A stretch of 64,000 bases of DNA, from positions 6,386,001-6,450,000 of the forward strand of contig NC_013947.1 in NCBI RefSeq assembly GCF_000024545.1, given 5' to 3'. The notes beneath the pieces are model-generated. The model had not been told where the DNA came from, did no database searches, and saw nothing but the letters and a program-made list of their open reading frames with translations. Below are positions 18,077 to 26,338 of this stretch, piece by piece. Source of the DNA: Stackebrandtia nassauensis DSM 44728 (GTDB lineage: Bacteria > Actinomycetota > Actinomycetes > Mycobacteriales > Micromonosporaceae). Positions within the stretch are counted from its first letter, which is position 1. Every line of letters starts with the position of its first letter. The translations under genes were made by a program, and so were the position numbers.

Positions 18077-18979
18077 CTACCGCAGCCCGGCGTCGTGGCA
18101 CAGCTCGACGACGAGCCGTTCGACGCGCGATTCGTCGAGACCGCGGGCGGTGAACCATTTGCCGACGTTGGCCACGTCGCGTTCGATGAAGCTCCGGCCG
18201 CGCGGGTTGGCGATGACGTCGACGACCTGAGGGACGTCGATGAGCACCAGTCGTCCGTCCTGGACGATGAGGTTGTACGCCGACAGGTCGCCGTGGGCGT
18301 ACCCGTCACGGGCCAGGATGGACAGTGTGAAGCGCAGCTGTTCCCACAGGTCCTCGAGTTCGGCGGCTTCGGGACGCAGCTGGGCCAGCCGGGGTGCGGC
18401 GGTACCGTCGGGTTCGCCGATGAACTCCATCAGGATCTCGGTGCCATCGATCTGCACCGGGTACGGGACCGAGGCTCCGGCCTGTCGCAGCCGCACCAGG
18501 GCCGCGAACTCGGCGGCGGCCCACTGTCCGGCGATGACCTGCCTGCCGAACCGGGTCCGGTTGGCCATGGCGCGGGCCTCGCGGGACTTGGCGACGCCAC
18601 GGCCCTCGAGGTATTCGGCGTTGCGGTGGAACATGGTGTGCTCGGCGTCGCGGTATCGCTTGGCCGCCAGCAGACAGCGGCGGTCGGTGCCGGGGACGGC
18701 GCGTTCCAGCAGGAACACGTCGGCCTCCTTGCCGGTCTTGAGGACGCCGAGTTCGTGGTCGACGGCGGCCGACTCGGTGACCAGCCAGTCGGGAAAGGGC
18801 TGGGGACCGCGTTGCAACGGCTCCCGCGAGTCCCAGGTGGACCAACGGTCGCCCTCGGGCGGGCCGTCATAGGAGGTTTCCTCCAGCCCCCAGTCGAATT
18901 CGCCGTATTCGTAGTCGAAGTCGTCGGCGTCCATGCGACGGAGGTGCTTCTTGCTGGCGCGAACGGGGTTTTTCGGCAT
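18077..18979 (-). CDS. RIO-type serine/threonine protein kinase
   Basis: A 300-residue protein with the compact RIO kinase fold: LKTGKEADVFLL as the nucleotide-binding loop, LLAAKRYR with the ATP-binding Lys, EFIG as hinge, HGDLSAYNLIV as catalytic loop and LIDVPQVVD as metal-binding loop. An acidic/aromatic N-terminal extension of about 70 residues precedes it. All key residues are present, so it should be active. RIO kinases in bacteria are of unknown substrate. It is preceded by a CCAGGAG site and, 36 bp upstream, by a possible 29-codon leader ORF. Confidence 0.9.
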   Translation of the reverse strand: MPKNPVRASKKHLRRMDADDFDYEYGEFDWGLEETSYDGPPEGDRWSTWDSREPLQRGPQPFPDWLVTESAAVDHELGVLKTGKEADVFLLERAVPGTDRRCLLAAKRYRDAEHTMFHRNAEYLEGRGVAKSREARAMANRTRFGRQVIAGQWAAAEFAALVRLRQAGASVPYPVQIDGTEILMEFIGEPDGTAAPRLAQLRPEAAELEDLWEQLRFTLSILARDGYAHGDLSAYNLIVQDGRLVLIDVPQVVDVIANPRGRSFIERDVANVGKWFTARGLDESRVERLVVELCHDAGLR

Positions 18980-19015
18980 AGCGGGCGGCTCCTGGAGAGC
19001 TGGTCCGCGGGTGCC

Positions 19016-19105
19016 TCAGCTGCGTGAACGGATGACACCGGCGGAAACGAAACGGGGAATCGAGGTGGCGTGCGCCTGGAGGGCACGCGTGGAGAAAGCA
19101 GCCAT
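19016..19105 (-). CDS. Possible 29-residue leader peptide upstream of the RIO kinase
   Basis: The ATG at 19105 is preceded at optimal spacing (about 9 bp) by a perfect GGAGG-type site (minus-strand AGAGGAGG). The peptide begins MAAFSTRALQAHATS and ends in SRS, is basic and Ser/Arg-rich, and stops 36 bp before the kinase start. The strong ribosome-binding site makes translation plausible. A regulatory leader or a small protein are both possible. No homologue is recognised. Confidence 0.4.
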   Translation of the reverse strand: MAAFSTRALQAHATSIPRFVSAGVIRSRS

Positions 19106-19287
19106 CGTTACGCGCCTCCTCTCGATTCGCCGGTCGCCGTGCAGCGCCGGGTCACAACACTTCCGGAAGCCTTCCATGGCGTCCCGGAATCGCGCAAGTC
19201 TTTTTTCGATGACGTTCCTCGATGTGACGTAGTTCAGTCTCACCGCAGTTCAGGGGCCCGACAACGCCGAACCCGGTAACGTTCGAC

Positions 19288-19307
19288 AACCCACCGGTTA
19301 ACGATCG
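19288..19307. promoter_or_regulatory. Putative LysR box upstream of lysR
   Basis: AACC-CACC-GGTT followed by AACGATCG lies 10 bp before the lysR ATG. The same element, with the 4-bp core in the opposite orientation (GGTG), occurs at 20189-20208 before the GNAT gene. A repeated 12-mer GGTTAACGATCG at both genes suggests a shared binding site for the LysR protein. Confidence 0.55.
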
Positions 19308-19316
19308 AGAGGCCCC

Positions 19317-20300
19317 ATGGAACTCAGGGACATCGAGATCTTCCTGACCCTGGCCGAGGAACTGCATTTCGGTCGCACCGCCACCCGGCTGCGGGTGACA
19401 CCCGCGCGGGTGAGCCAGTCCATCGCCAAGCAGGAACGACGCATCGGCGCCGCGCTGTTCGACAGGTCCAGCCGCAGCGTCGTCCTGACCGCCATCGGCG
19501 AGCGGTTGCGCGACGACCTTTCCGAGGGATACCAACGCATCCAGCAGGGACTGGCCACCGCGACGAGCGCGGCGAAGGGACTCACCGGGGCGCTGCGGCT
19601 CGGCGTGCTCGGGCCGGTCATCCACGAGCTGGCGCCCATCACCCGCACCTTCGGGGCCCGGCATCCCGAGTGCGAACTGAGCTTCCGCGAGATCCCGCTC
19701 ACCGACCCGTTCCGACTGCTCCGCGACGGAGGCGTCGACATCGCCGTCCTGTGGCTGCCGGTCGAGGAACCCGACCTGACCGTCGGGCCGGTCGTGTTCC
19801 GGGAGAACTCGGTGCTGGCCGTGGCGGTCAACCATCCGCTGGCGCGCCGCGATTCGGTGAGCCTGGAGGACCTCGCCGACCAGGTGGTCGTGCAGGCGGC
19901 GAGTCCGGTCCCCGACTACTGGGTGGACGCCCTGTCACCGCGGCACACCCCCAGCGGCAAGCCCATCAAGCGCGGCCCCAAGGTCAGCACCAACGAGGAG
20001 AGCCTCGCCGCCATCGCGTCCGGCCAGGCCGTGGCCCCGGCGCACGAGACCGACGCCCGCTACTACGCGCGTCCCGACATCGTCTACGTGCCGATTCACG
20101 ACGCGAAACCGCAGCGGTGGGCGCTGATCTGGCGCACCACCGGCGAGACCGAACTGATTCGCGCCTACGTCCGTGTCGCTCGTGAGATAACCGGTGGGTT
20201 AACGATCGTTTCGCGAAACGCCGTTGGCGCGCGTCGCGTGACCGGCGAACATGGGCAGTCCACCAACCTTTCGGAGAGACCATGCCCCGCGACGATCTGA
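19317..20300 (+). CDS. LysR family transcriptional regulator
   Basis: A 327-residue protein with a winged HTH at the N terminus (MELRDIEIFLTLAEELHFGRTATRL, then RVSQSIAKQERRIGAALFDR). The periplasmic-binding-like effector domain starts at about residue 90 (GALRLGVLGPV). The last 40 residues are unusual for the family and run past the start of the next gene by 19 bp. The putative box at 19288 suggests autoregulation, and the matching box at 20189, inside its 3' end, points to the downstream acetyltransferase as target. Confidence 0.9.
   Translation: MELRDIEIFLTLAEELHFGRTATRLRVTPARVSQSIAKQERRIGAALFDRSSRSVVLTAIGERLRDDLSEGYQRIQQGLATATSAAKGLTGALRLGVLGPVIHELAPITRTFGARHPECELSFREIPLTDPFRLLRDGGVDIAVLWLPVEEPDLTVGPVVFRENSVLAVAVNHPLARRDSVSLEDLADQVVVQAASPVPDYWVDALSPRHTPSGKPIKRGPKVSTNEESLAAIASGQAVAPAHETDARYYARPDIVYVPIHDAKPQRWALIWRTTGETELIRAYVRVAREITGGLTIVSRNAVGARRVTGEHGQSTNLSERPCPATI
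20189..20208. promoter_or_regulatory. Putative LysR box upstream of the GNAT gene
   Basis: AACC-GGTG-GGTT followed by AACGATCG sits 74 bp before the GNAT start, within the lysR coding 3' end. It is the second copy of the element at 19288-19307, with identical flanks and an inverted 4-bp core. Confidence 0.5.
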
Positions 20301-21229
20301 CCATCCGCCCGCTGGCCGACGCCGGTGAACTCGACCTGTTCCAGCGGCTCGACTACGTCCTCGACGACGAACTCGCCGACGACCTGGCCACCAACCGGCG
20401 ACGGCCGCGGTGGCTGTGGATCGCCACCCGCGACGACCGGGTGCTGGCCCGCGCCGGCTGGTGGGGCGGGCCGGACGACGAGGTTCCGGCGAGCTTCGAC
20501 TTCTTCGACGTCGACGACTCGCTGCCGGTCGACGAGGCCGTCGCCGTCGGCGTCGAACTGGTGGCCACGGCGCTGCGCCACGTCGTCCCGTCCGGTGCCA
20601 CGCCGCCCGAGTACGGCCGGTTCATCCCGCCGGACTGGCGCGAGGACCCCGCCGCGCGGCAGGCCGTCGAGACCCGGTTCGCGGTGCTGGAGAGGCTCGG
20701 CGCCCGGCAGCTGGTCGAGCGGCTGCGGCTGGAATGGCGCGTCGGAACCCCGCTGCCGAAGCGCAGCACCCGGTTGCGGTTCCGCGCCGTCGCCGACCGC
20801 GAGGAACTGATAACGCTGATGACCCCGGTACAACAGGGCACTTTGGACGCGCACAGTCAGTCCGATCTTGCCTCGTTGTCGCCCGAAGCCGCCGCCGCCA
20901 AGCACTTCGACGAGGAGTTCGCCCACTTCGAAAGTCCCCGCGACTGGTGGCGGGTGGCCACACTCGACGACGGCGAGCCGGTCGGTTTCGTCATCGCGGC
21001 CCGCAACACCTACAACCCGATCATCGCCTACCTCGGCGTACTCCCCCAGCACCGGGGCCACGGCTATGTGGACGATCTGCTCGCCGAGGGCACCCACATC
21101 CTCGCCGCTCAGGACGTGCCCCGTATCCGCGCCGCCACCGACCTGGCCAACGTCCCCACGGCCAGGGCCTTCGAACGCGCGGGCTACGTGAACTTCGCGC
21201 GGGCGGTCAACTTCACCTGGGAGCACTGA
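20282..21229 (+). CDS. GNAT family N-acetyltransferase
   Basis: A 315-residue double-length GNAT. The C-terminal half holds the acetyl-CoA motif (YLGVLPQHRGHGYVDDLLAEG at about residues 252-272) followed by ATDLANVPTARAFERAGY, both canonical. The N-terminal half has a degenerate GNAT-like or unrelated domain. It starts 19 bp inside the end of lysR after GGAGAGACC, so it may be translated from the lysR transcript as well as from its own promoter near the repeated box at 20189. The substrate is unknown. Confidence 0.88.
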   Translation: MPRDDLTIRPLADAGELDLFQRLDYVLDDELADDLATNRRRPRWLWIATRDDRVLARAGWWGGPDDEVPASFDFFDVDDSLPVDEAVAVGVELVATALRHVVPSGATPPEYGRFIPPDWREDPAARQAVETRFAVLERLGARQLVERLRLEWRVGTPLPKRSTRLRFRAVADREELITLMTPVQQGTLDAHSQSDLASLSPEAAAAKHFDEEFAHFESPRDWWRVATLDDGEPVGFVIAARNTYNPIIAYLGVLPQHRGHGYVDDLLAEGTHILAAQDVPRIRAATDLANVPTARAFERAGYVNFARAVNFTWEH

Positions 21230-21298
21230 CGCAGTACGGTTTCCCCAGGTTCACCCCCCGGTCGGCCAACCGTCATCCCCCCGCGAAACGGTGCACCC

Positions 21299-22342
21299 AT
21301 GAAGAAGTCCGCCCCGCTCAGCGCCGTGATCGCCACGGCACTGCTGTTCAGCCTGCCCACCCCGGCCGCCGCGTCCGGCCCCGAACGCCGCTTCGACCTG
21401 CAAGCCCACCGTGGCGGCCTGGGGCTGGTCGTGGAGAGCACGCTGCCCGCCTTCGCCAACGCCCTGGAACTGGGCGTCAGCACCCTGGAACTCGACGTCC
21501 AGATCACCCAGGACGGGCAGGCCGTCATCACCCACGACCGCAAGGTCTCGGGCGGCAAGTGCCTCGACACCGGCCCGGCCACCCCCGGCGACCCGGAGTA
21601 CCCGTACGTCGGCAAGTACATAAAGGACTTGACCCTCGAACAGGTCCACACACTCGACTGTGGGACGTTGACTCAGCCGCAGTTTCCGGGCCAGGAAGCC
21701 CGCCCCGGTGAGCGGATGCCGCTGTTGAGCGAGGTCTTCGACCTGGTCCGCGAGTACCGCGCCAAGCAGGTGAAGCTGAACATCGAGACCAAGGTGGAGG
21801 CGGGCGCCCCGCACGAGACCGCGCCCCGCGAACAGTTCGTCGAGGTGGTCGCGGACGAGATCGAGGCGGCCCACATCGGCCGTCAGGTCTCGATCCAGAG
21901 CTTCGACTGGGGCGCGCTGAAACTGATGGGCGAACGGTCGCCCCGGCTTCCGCTGTCGGCGCTGACGAACTACGACTTCCTCCAGGTCGGTAAGCCGGGC
22001 GCCTCGCCGTGGCTGGGCGGACTGGACATCGACGACTTCGACGGTGACCCGATCGCGGCGATCAAGACCTTCGACGCCGACGTCTTCTCCCCGGTCCACG
22101 GCTTTCCCCAGGGCGGCACGGTCAACGACCCCGACTACAAGCCCTACGTGACGTCCGAAATGGTGGAACACGCGCACGACAACGACATCAAGGTCGTCGT
22201 GTGGACGGTGGACGACAAGGACACCATGAACAAGCTCATCGACGACGGGGTGGACGGCATCATCACCGACTACCCGGACCGGCTGCGCGAGGTGATGGCG
22301 GCGCGGGGCTTCAATCTGCCCAAGCCGTATCACCGCCCCTAA
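21299..22342 (+). CDS. Secreted glycerophosphodiester phosphodiesterase
   Basis: A 347-residue protein with a Sec signal peptide (KKSAPLSAVIATALLFSLP, cleaved near AAASG at about residue 25). It has the GDPD barrel motifs QAHRG, STLELDVQITQDGQAVITHD and, later, EVFDLVRE, KVVVWTVDD and DGIITDYPD. It would hydrolyse glycerophosphodiesters outside the membrane to glycerol-3-phosphate and alcohol. Neighbours do not suggest a more specific role. Its end faces the lysozyme gene, with 11 bp between stops. Confidence 0.9.
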   Translation: MKKSAPLSAVIATALLFSLPTPAAASGPERRFDLQAHRGGLGLVVESTLPAFANALELGVSTLELDVQITQDGQAVITHDRKVSGGKCLDTGPATPGDPEYPYVGKYIKDLTLEQVHTLDCGTLTQPQFPGQEARPGERMPLLSEVFDLVREYRAKQVKLNIETKVEAGAPHETAPREQFVEVVADEIEAAHIGRQVSIQSFDWGALKLMGERSPRLPLSALTNYDFLQVGKPGASPWLGGLDIDDFDGDPIAAIKTFDADVFSPVHGFPQGGTVNDPDYKPYVTSEMVEHAHDNDIKVVVWTVDDKDTMNKLIDDGVDGIITDYPDRLREVMAARGFNLPKPYHRP

Positions 22343-22353
22343 GGAGTTACGCC

Positions 22354-23079
22354 TCAGCCGTCGGCGAAGCGGGTGAGGCTGGCCAGGTCGCCGTTCCACA
22401 GGTTCTGGTTGCCGGGGACGGCGCCGTGGTCGCTGTGCTGCCAGAAGCTGTGGGAGATCCAGCCGGACGGCAGCGAGCCGACGGTGGGCGCGTACTGCGA
22501 GATCCACAGTGGGTTGATGTCGCCGAAGAAGGCCGTGTTGCCGGTGCAGCGCTGCCACCATTTGGTGGTGGTGTAGATGACGGGGTACCGGCCGATGCGT
22601 GAGTGGACCGTGTCGGAGAAGTCGCGGATCCAGCCGTCCATCGACTGCTGGGACAGGCCGTAGCAGGGTGGCCCGTCGGGGTTGGGTTCGACGTCGAGCG
22701 CCGGTGGCAGTGTCATTCCGCCCGGGATCCAGTTGCCGCCGTTGGCCAGCAGGTGCTCGGCCTGCGCGGCGCCGGACGACTGGTCGGGGCGGGCGAAGTG
22801 GTAGGCGCCCCGGATCAGTCCGGCGTTGGACGCGCCCGCGTGCTGTGAGCCGAACAGCGGGCTGCGGTAGTCGGCGCCTTCGGTGGCCTTGATGTAGGCG
22901 AACGCGACGCCGTTGGCCTTCGCGTCCTGCCAGTTCACGGTGGGCTGGGAGTCGCTGACGTCGATGCCCTTCACCGTGGCGGAGGCGGACGCGGGTGTGG
23001 GCGCCGCGATCAGCGACAATGCCGCCGCTGTCACCAGGAAACCCCTGAGCCATCGCGATCCCGGAGCCGACGTTGCCAT
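22354..23079 (-). CDS. Secreted GH25 lysozyme (muramidase)
   Basis: The ATG at 23079 gives a signal peptide (basic start, LRGFLVTAAALSLIAAP, cleavage near ASA at about residue 33); a longer in-frame start is less typical. The mature protein shows the GH25 fold signatures: KGIDVSDSQPTVNW with the catalytic-site Asp, FAYIKATEG, GAYHFARP, LDVEPN with the acid Glu, and VIYTTTKWW. It has 241 residues and no added cell-wall-binding domain. It probably remodels or lyses peptidoglycan outside the cell. Confidence 0.9.
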   Translation of the reverse strand: MATSAPGSRWLRGFLVTAAALSLIAAPTPASASATVKGIDVSDSQPTVNWQDAKANGVAFAYIKATEGADYRSPLFGSQHAGASNAGLIRGAYHFARPDQSSGAAQAEHLLANGGNWIPGGMTLPPALDVEPNPDGPPCYGLSQQSMDGWIRDFSDTVHSRIGRYPVIYTTTKWWQRCTGNTAFFGDINPLWISQYAPTVGSLPSGWISHSFWQHSDHGAVPGNQNLWNGDLASLTRFADG

Positions 23080-23244
23080 GACATACCCCCTCGTGTGTCT
23101 GCGGAAGTCTTCAGTAGACGACACTTGCGCCCCGACTTCAGCCGAATCCGCGAAGCCGCACCGGATTTGGCCGACGAAAAACGGTTGCCGCTCCCGGCGG
23201 GGACCGGGTTAGCATCGCCGCGTGACATTTGCGTTCTTCCGCTT

Positions 23245-23264
23245 CGGCTAGCCTCCGCTAGCCG
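23245..23264. terminator. Hairpin in the 23080-23340 intergenic region
   Basis: CGGCTAGC (23245-23252) and GCTAGCCG (23257-23264) form a perfect 8-bp stem with a 4-nt loop, followed by GTTTC. It lies about 80 bp upstream of the methyltransferase. It could act as an operator, a leader hairpin or a weak terminator. The rest of this 261-bp gap contains promoter-like sequence only. Confidence 0.4.
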
Positions 23265-23340
23265 GTTTCGAGGGTGATCCCGCGGCTAGCGATGTGGCAC
23301 GGCTGTCCGCCGCGCCAGGTCGCTCACCGGGAGCTTTGTC

Positions 23341-24423
23341 ATGTCACCGAACCGTCGTTCGACGGTGGGCGCGGGAGCGCCCGAATCGTTCTGCCGCCTG
23401 ATCGCGAGTACCACGCACGGGCTTGAGGAGCTCGCCGCCGAGGAGCTCACTCGGCGCGGGCACCGGGTCGTGTCCGTCCGCAAGCGACAGATTCTGCTGG
23501 CCTCGCCGTGGTTGCTCGCGAGCGATCGGCCGCGGCTGGTCGACGACCTGCTGATCCAGGTGACCGAGACCGCCGATCCGGGGCCGACGAAGGCCGAGCT
23601 GGAGCGGTTGCGGTCGTGGCTGACGACCGCCGAGCTGACGCCGGTTGACTTCGGCGACGGCGAACTGGTCTTCAGCGTGTCGGCGTCGATGGCCGGACGC
23701 CGGGCCTACAACCGCTATGACCTCGAAGCGGTGGTGGGATCGGTTCTGGCGCAACGCTTCGATGCTCGGTTCGCATCCCGGGCCGGAGGTGTCCGGCCAC
23801 CAGCGGACGCGGTCGAGTGGCGAGCGGTGCTGTCGGCCGAGGGGTTCTTGCTCGGCCTGCGGGGTCGCCGGGCGCCGCTGCATCGGCGGGTGTGGAAGAC
23901 CGCGTCGATTCCGGGGACGCTGCACCCGCCGGTCGCCGCCGCGATGGCTCAGCTCGCCGACCTCGCGTCACGAACCGACCAGCTGGCCGACACCGCGTCG
24001 GGGTTGACCGTCCTCGATCCATGCTGCGGGGCCGGAACGATCCTCGTCGAAGCGCGGGAACTCGCACCCCGGGCCACCCTCATCGGCTCCGACCTCGACG
24101 CCGCAGCCCTGGCGGCATCGGCTTCCAATACGCGGCACCTGCCGGACATCACCTTCGACAAGGCCGACGCCGCCGAACTGCCGCTGCCCACCGGGTCCGT
24201 CGACCGGATCGTGACCAATCCCGCCTGGGGACGACAGGTCACCGCCCGGCACCCGTTCCCGGTGCTGTTGGCCGAATGGCGTCGCGTTCTCGCGCCGGAC
24301 GGACGACTCGTGTGCCTGGTGCCGCCGGAACTGTTGCGGCACTTCGGTAACTGGGACGTCCGGCAGACGCGGCAGCTGAGCCTCTCGGGGCGGCACCCGG
24401 TGATCGTGGTTGCCGCCCCGTGA
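23341..24423 (+). CDS. THUMP-type RNA methyltransferase (UPF0020/Trm11-RlmL-like)
   Basis: A 360-residue protein. The N-terminal half (HGLEELAAEELTRRGHRVV) resembles the THUMP/ferredoxin-like region of tRNA and rRNA guanine-N2 methyltransferases. The C-terminal half is a Rossmann methyltransferase with LDPCCGAGTILVEA (SAM loop, about residues 222-235), GSDLD, and an NPAWGRQV motif in place of the usual NPPYG-type catalytic motif. HRRVWKTASIPGTLHP is also typical of this group. It probably methylates guanine N2 in tRNA or rRNA. Confidence 0.85.
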   Translation: MSPNRRSTVGAGAPESFCRLIASTTHGLEELAAEELTRRGHRVVSVRKRQILLASPWLLASDRPRLVDDLLIQVTETADPGPTKAELERLRSWLTTAELTPVDFGDGELVFSVSASMAGRRAYNRYDLEAVVGSVLAQRFDARFASRAGGVRPPADAVEWRAVLSAEGFLLGLRGRRAPLHRRVWKTASIPGTLHPPVAAAMAQLADLASRTDQLADTASGLTVLDPCCGAGTILVEARELAPRATLIGSDLDAAALAASASNTRHLPDITFDKADAAELPLPTGSVDRIVTNPAWGRQVTARHPFPVLLAEWRRVLAPDGRLVCLVPPELLRHFGNWDVRQTRQLSLSGRHPVIVVAAP

Positions 24424-24430
24424 GGGGGTT

Positions 24431-24904
24431 TCAGGCGTTGTCGTATACGCGTTGCAGCTCAGCGGATTCGATCTTGCCCATGTTCAGCATCGCCGCCATG
24501 ACGGCCTGGCCCTTGACCTGGTCGGGGTCGTCGCGCAGCGTGAACAGCAGTTTCGGGACGATCTGCCAGAACAGCCCGTACTTGTCCTTCAGCCAGCCGC
24601 ACGGACGCGGCTCGCCGCCCTCGGTGAGCTGACTCCAGTACCGGTTAACCTCCTCCTGGGTGTCACAGTGGATCAAGAAAGACACCGACTCGTTGAACCG
24701 GTACTGCGGACCGGCGTTCAAAGCCATGAACTTCTGGCCCGCCAATTCGAAGTCGACGGTCATCACCGAACCGGATTCGCCGGGTCCGGCCGATCCGTAG
24801 TGCAGCACCTTGGTGATCTTGCCGTCGTCGAAGAGCGAGGTGTAGAAGGTAGCGGCTTCCTCGGCCTGGGTGTCGAACCACAGGAACGGGGTCACTTCTT
24901 TCAT
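24431..24904 (-). CDS. VOC family protein (PhnB / 3-demethylubiquinone methyltransferase-like)
   Basis: The ATG at 24904 follows GGAGGAAAACGATC. The 157-residue product starts MKEVTPFLWFDTQAEEAATFY and contains MTVDFELAGQKFMALN, CDTQEEVNRYWSQL, CGWLKDKYGLFWQIVP and a DPDQVKGQAVMAAML tail. This is the PF06983 pattern of small glyoxalase-fold proteins. Despite the family name there is no methyltransferase domain; the function is unknown. It is the last gene of an operon with the FAD oxidase (25-bp gap). Confidence 0.88.
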   Translation of the reverse strand: MKEVTPFLWFDTQAEEAATFYTSLFDDGKITKVLHYGSAGPGESGSVMTVDFELAGQKFMALNAGPQYRFNESVSFLIHCDTQEEVNRYWSQLTEGGEPRPCGWLKDKYGLFWQIVPKLLFTLRDDPDQVKGQAVMAAMLNMGKIESAELQRVYDNA

Positions 24905-24929
24905 GATCGTTTTCCTCCAATGGGGATTG

Positions 24930-26285
24930 TCAGGGGTGTTTCGGTGTTGGGGGTACGGATCCGTTTGCCGGTACGGATTGTGGAAATGTGAACAGTCCGC
25001 CGGGGTCGTAGCGGTTCTTGGCCGCGACGAGTCGGGGGAAGTTGTCGGCGTGGTACGCCGTGGCCCAGTCGTCCAGGGCCGGGTCGGGGAAGTTCGGGTA
25101 GACGCGTCCCGAGCCGTCGGTGTGCGCGATCGCCCAGGACTCGTCGATCCAGGCGGAGTCGGCCGCGGCGAGGTGCTCGACCAGGAAGCGCTGGTCGCGG
25201 TGCGCGAAGGCCGTCGCGGACGCGGCGACGCGGTCGTAGGCGCCACCCATGGCGGTGAAGCCGAGCCGTCGCGGCTCCCCCGTCCCGTCCGCGATCGCCC
25301 CGGTCAGCGCCTGGATCGTTGGGGGCCGCATCGGTTCGGCGAAGAACTCCGAGCGGATCCGCAGACCCGGCTCCTGCGGGTCGAGTTCGGCGAGTGTCTG
25401 CTTGAGACGGTGGTAGGGCAGCGCGTCCCCGACAGCGATCGCGGGGCTCGTACCGGTGCGGGCGCGGAACTCGTTGAGCAGGTCGGTCGTCGCGGAGTGA
25501 GAGAGCAGGCTGGCTCCGGAAAGGACGGCTTCGACAGGGCGGCCGGGTTCGGCGGTGACGGCGAGGTTGGCGGTGAGCTCGTCGGGTGCGTCGGGGGCCC
25601 AGTGCTGCCACGCCTCGATCACCTCGGCGATGTGAGCCTCGGTCCAGCGCGCTTCGAACGGAATCGTCATCGGTTCGGGGATCGTGGCGAAGACCAGTGA
25701 GGTGACGACGCCGAACTGGCCGCCGCCCGCGCCGCGCAACGCCCAGAACAGTTCCGGGTCCCGATCGGGTCCACAGTTGACGACGCGTCCGTCCGCGAGA
25801 ACGACCGTCGCGCCGACGAGCCGGTCGCAGGTGAGCCCGTGGGCGCGCCCCAACAGGCCGATGCCGCCGCCGAGCGTGAGGCCCGCGATGCCAACGGTCG
25901 CACCGCAACCGGCGGGGATGGTGCGGCCGTGTCGATGCAGCGCAGCGTAAACCTGGGCCAATCGGGCGCCCGCTCCGATCGTCGCTGTTCCGGCGGCGGC
26001 CACATCGATGTCGTCGAGTTCGGCGAGGTCGAGCACGGTCCCGTCGGTGGACGACCGGCCCGCGAAGCAGTGGCCGCCGCCGCGCGGAACGATGTGGACG
26101 TCGTCGTCTCGCGCGAAGGAGAGCGCGGATACGACATCCGCCACCGAGCGGCATCGCAGCACCAGCTGCGGGCGCACGTCGTCGAAGCGAGGGTTGGCCG
26201 CGACGCGCACCGCCTCGTAGCCAGCCGAAGCGGGGCTGAACACCTCGCCCGCGAACCGTTCGCGCAGCCGCGCCAGGTCGATCAT
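24930..26285 (-). CDS. FAD-linked oxidoreductase, berberine-bridge-enzyme type
   Basis: A 451-residue protein with an FAD_binding_4 (PCMH-type) domain: LVLRCRSVADVVSALSFAR, then PRGGGHCFAGRSS at about residues 67-79, whose His is the usual 8-alpha-histidyl FAD attachment, and GGGIGLLGRAHGLTCD. It ends in the BBE motif FPDPALDDWATAYHADNFPRL with RYDPGGLF. Such enzymes oxidise alcohols, sugars or secondary metabolites with O2. No signal peptide is visible. It lies between AraC and VOC genes in one operon. Confidence 0.88.
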   Translation of the reverse strand: MIDLARLRERFAGEVFSPASAGYEAVRVAANPRFDDVRPQLVLRCRSVADVVSALSFARDDDVHIVPRGGGHCFAGRSSTDGTVLDLAELDDIDVAAAGTATIGAGARLAQVYAALHRHGRTIPAGCGATVGIAGLTLGGGIGLLGRAHGLTCDRLVGATVVLADGRVVNCGPDRDPELFWALRGAGGGQFGVVTSLVFATIPEPMTIPFEARWTEAHIAEVIEAWQHWAPDAPDELTANLAVTAEPGRPVEAVLSGASLLSHSATTDLLNEFRARTGTSPAIAVGDALPYHRLKQTLAELDPQEPGLRIRSEFFAEPMRPPTIQALTGAIADGTGEPRRLGFTAMGGAYDRVAASATAFAHRDQRFLVEHLAAADSAWIDESWAIAHTDGSGRVYPNFPDPALDDWATAYHADNFPRLVAAKNRYDPGGLFTFPQSVPANGSVPPTPKHP

Positions 26286-26338
26286 GGACTGAGCTTAGAA
26301 ACGGCGCCCCCGTCAGCGCTTGAACGAAACGCGCATGT

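Larger units (their letters stand above)
18980..19316. other. Intergenic region between RIO kinase and lysR
   Basis: This 337-bp divergent region holds the possible 29-codon leader ORF (19016-19105, minus). It also contains an AT-rich segment around 19195-19245 that may contain the divergent promoters, and the putative LysR box at 19288-19307. I see no tRNA, sRNA fold or repeat beyond these. Confidence 0.5.
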
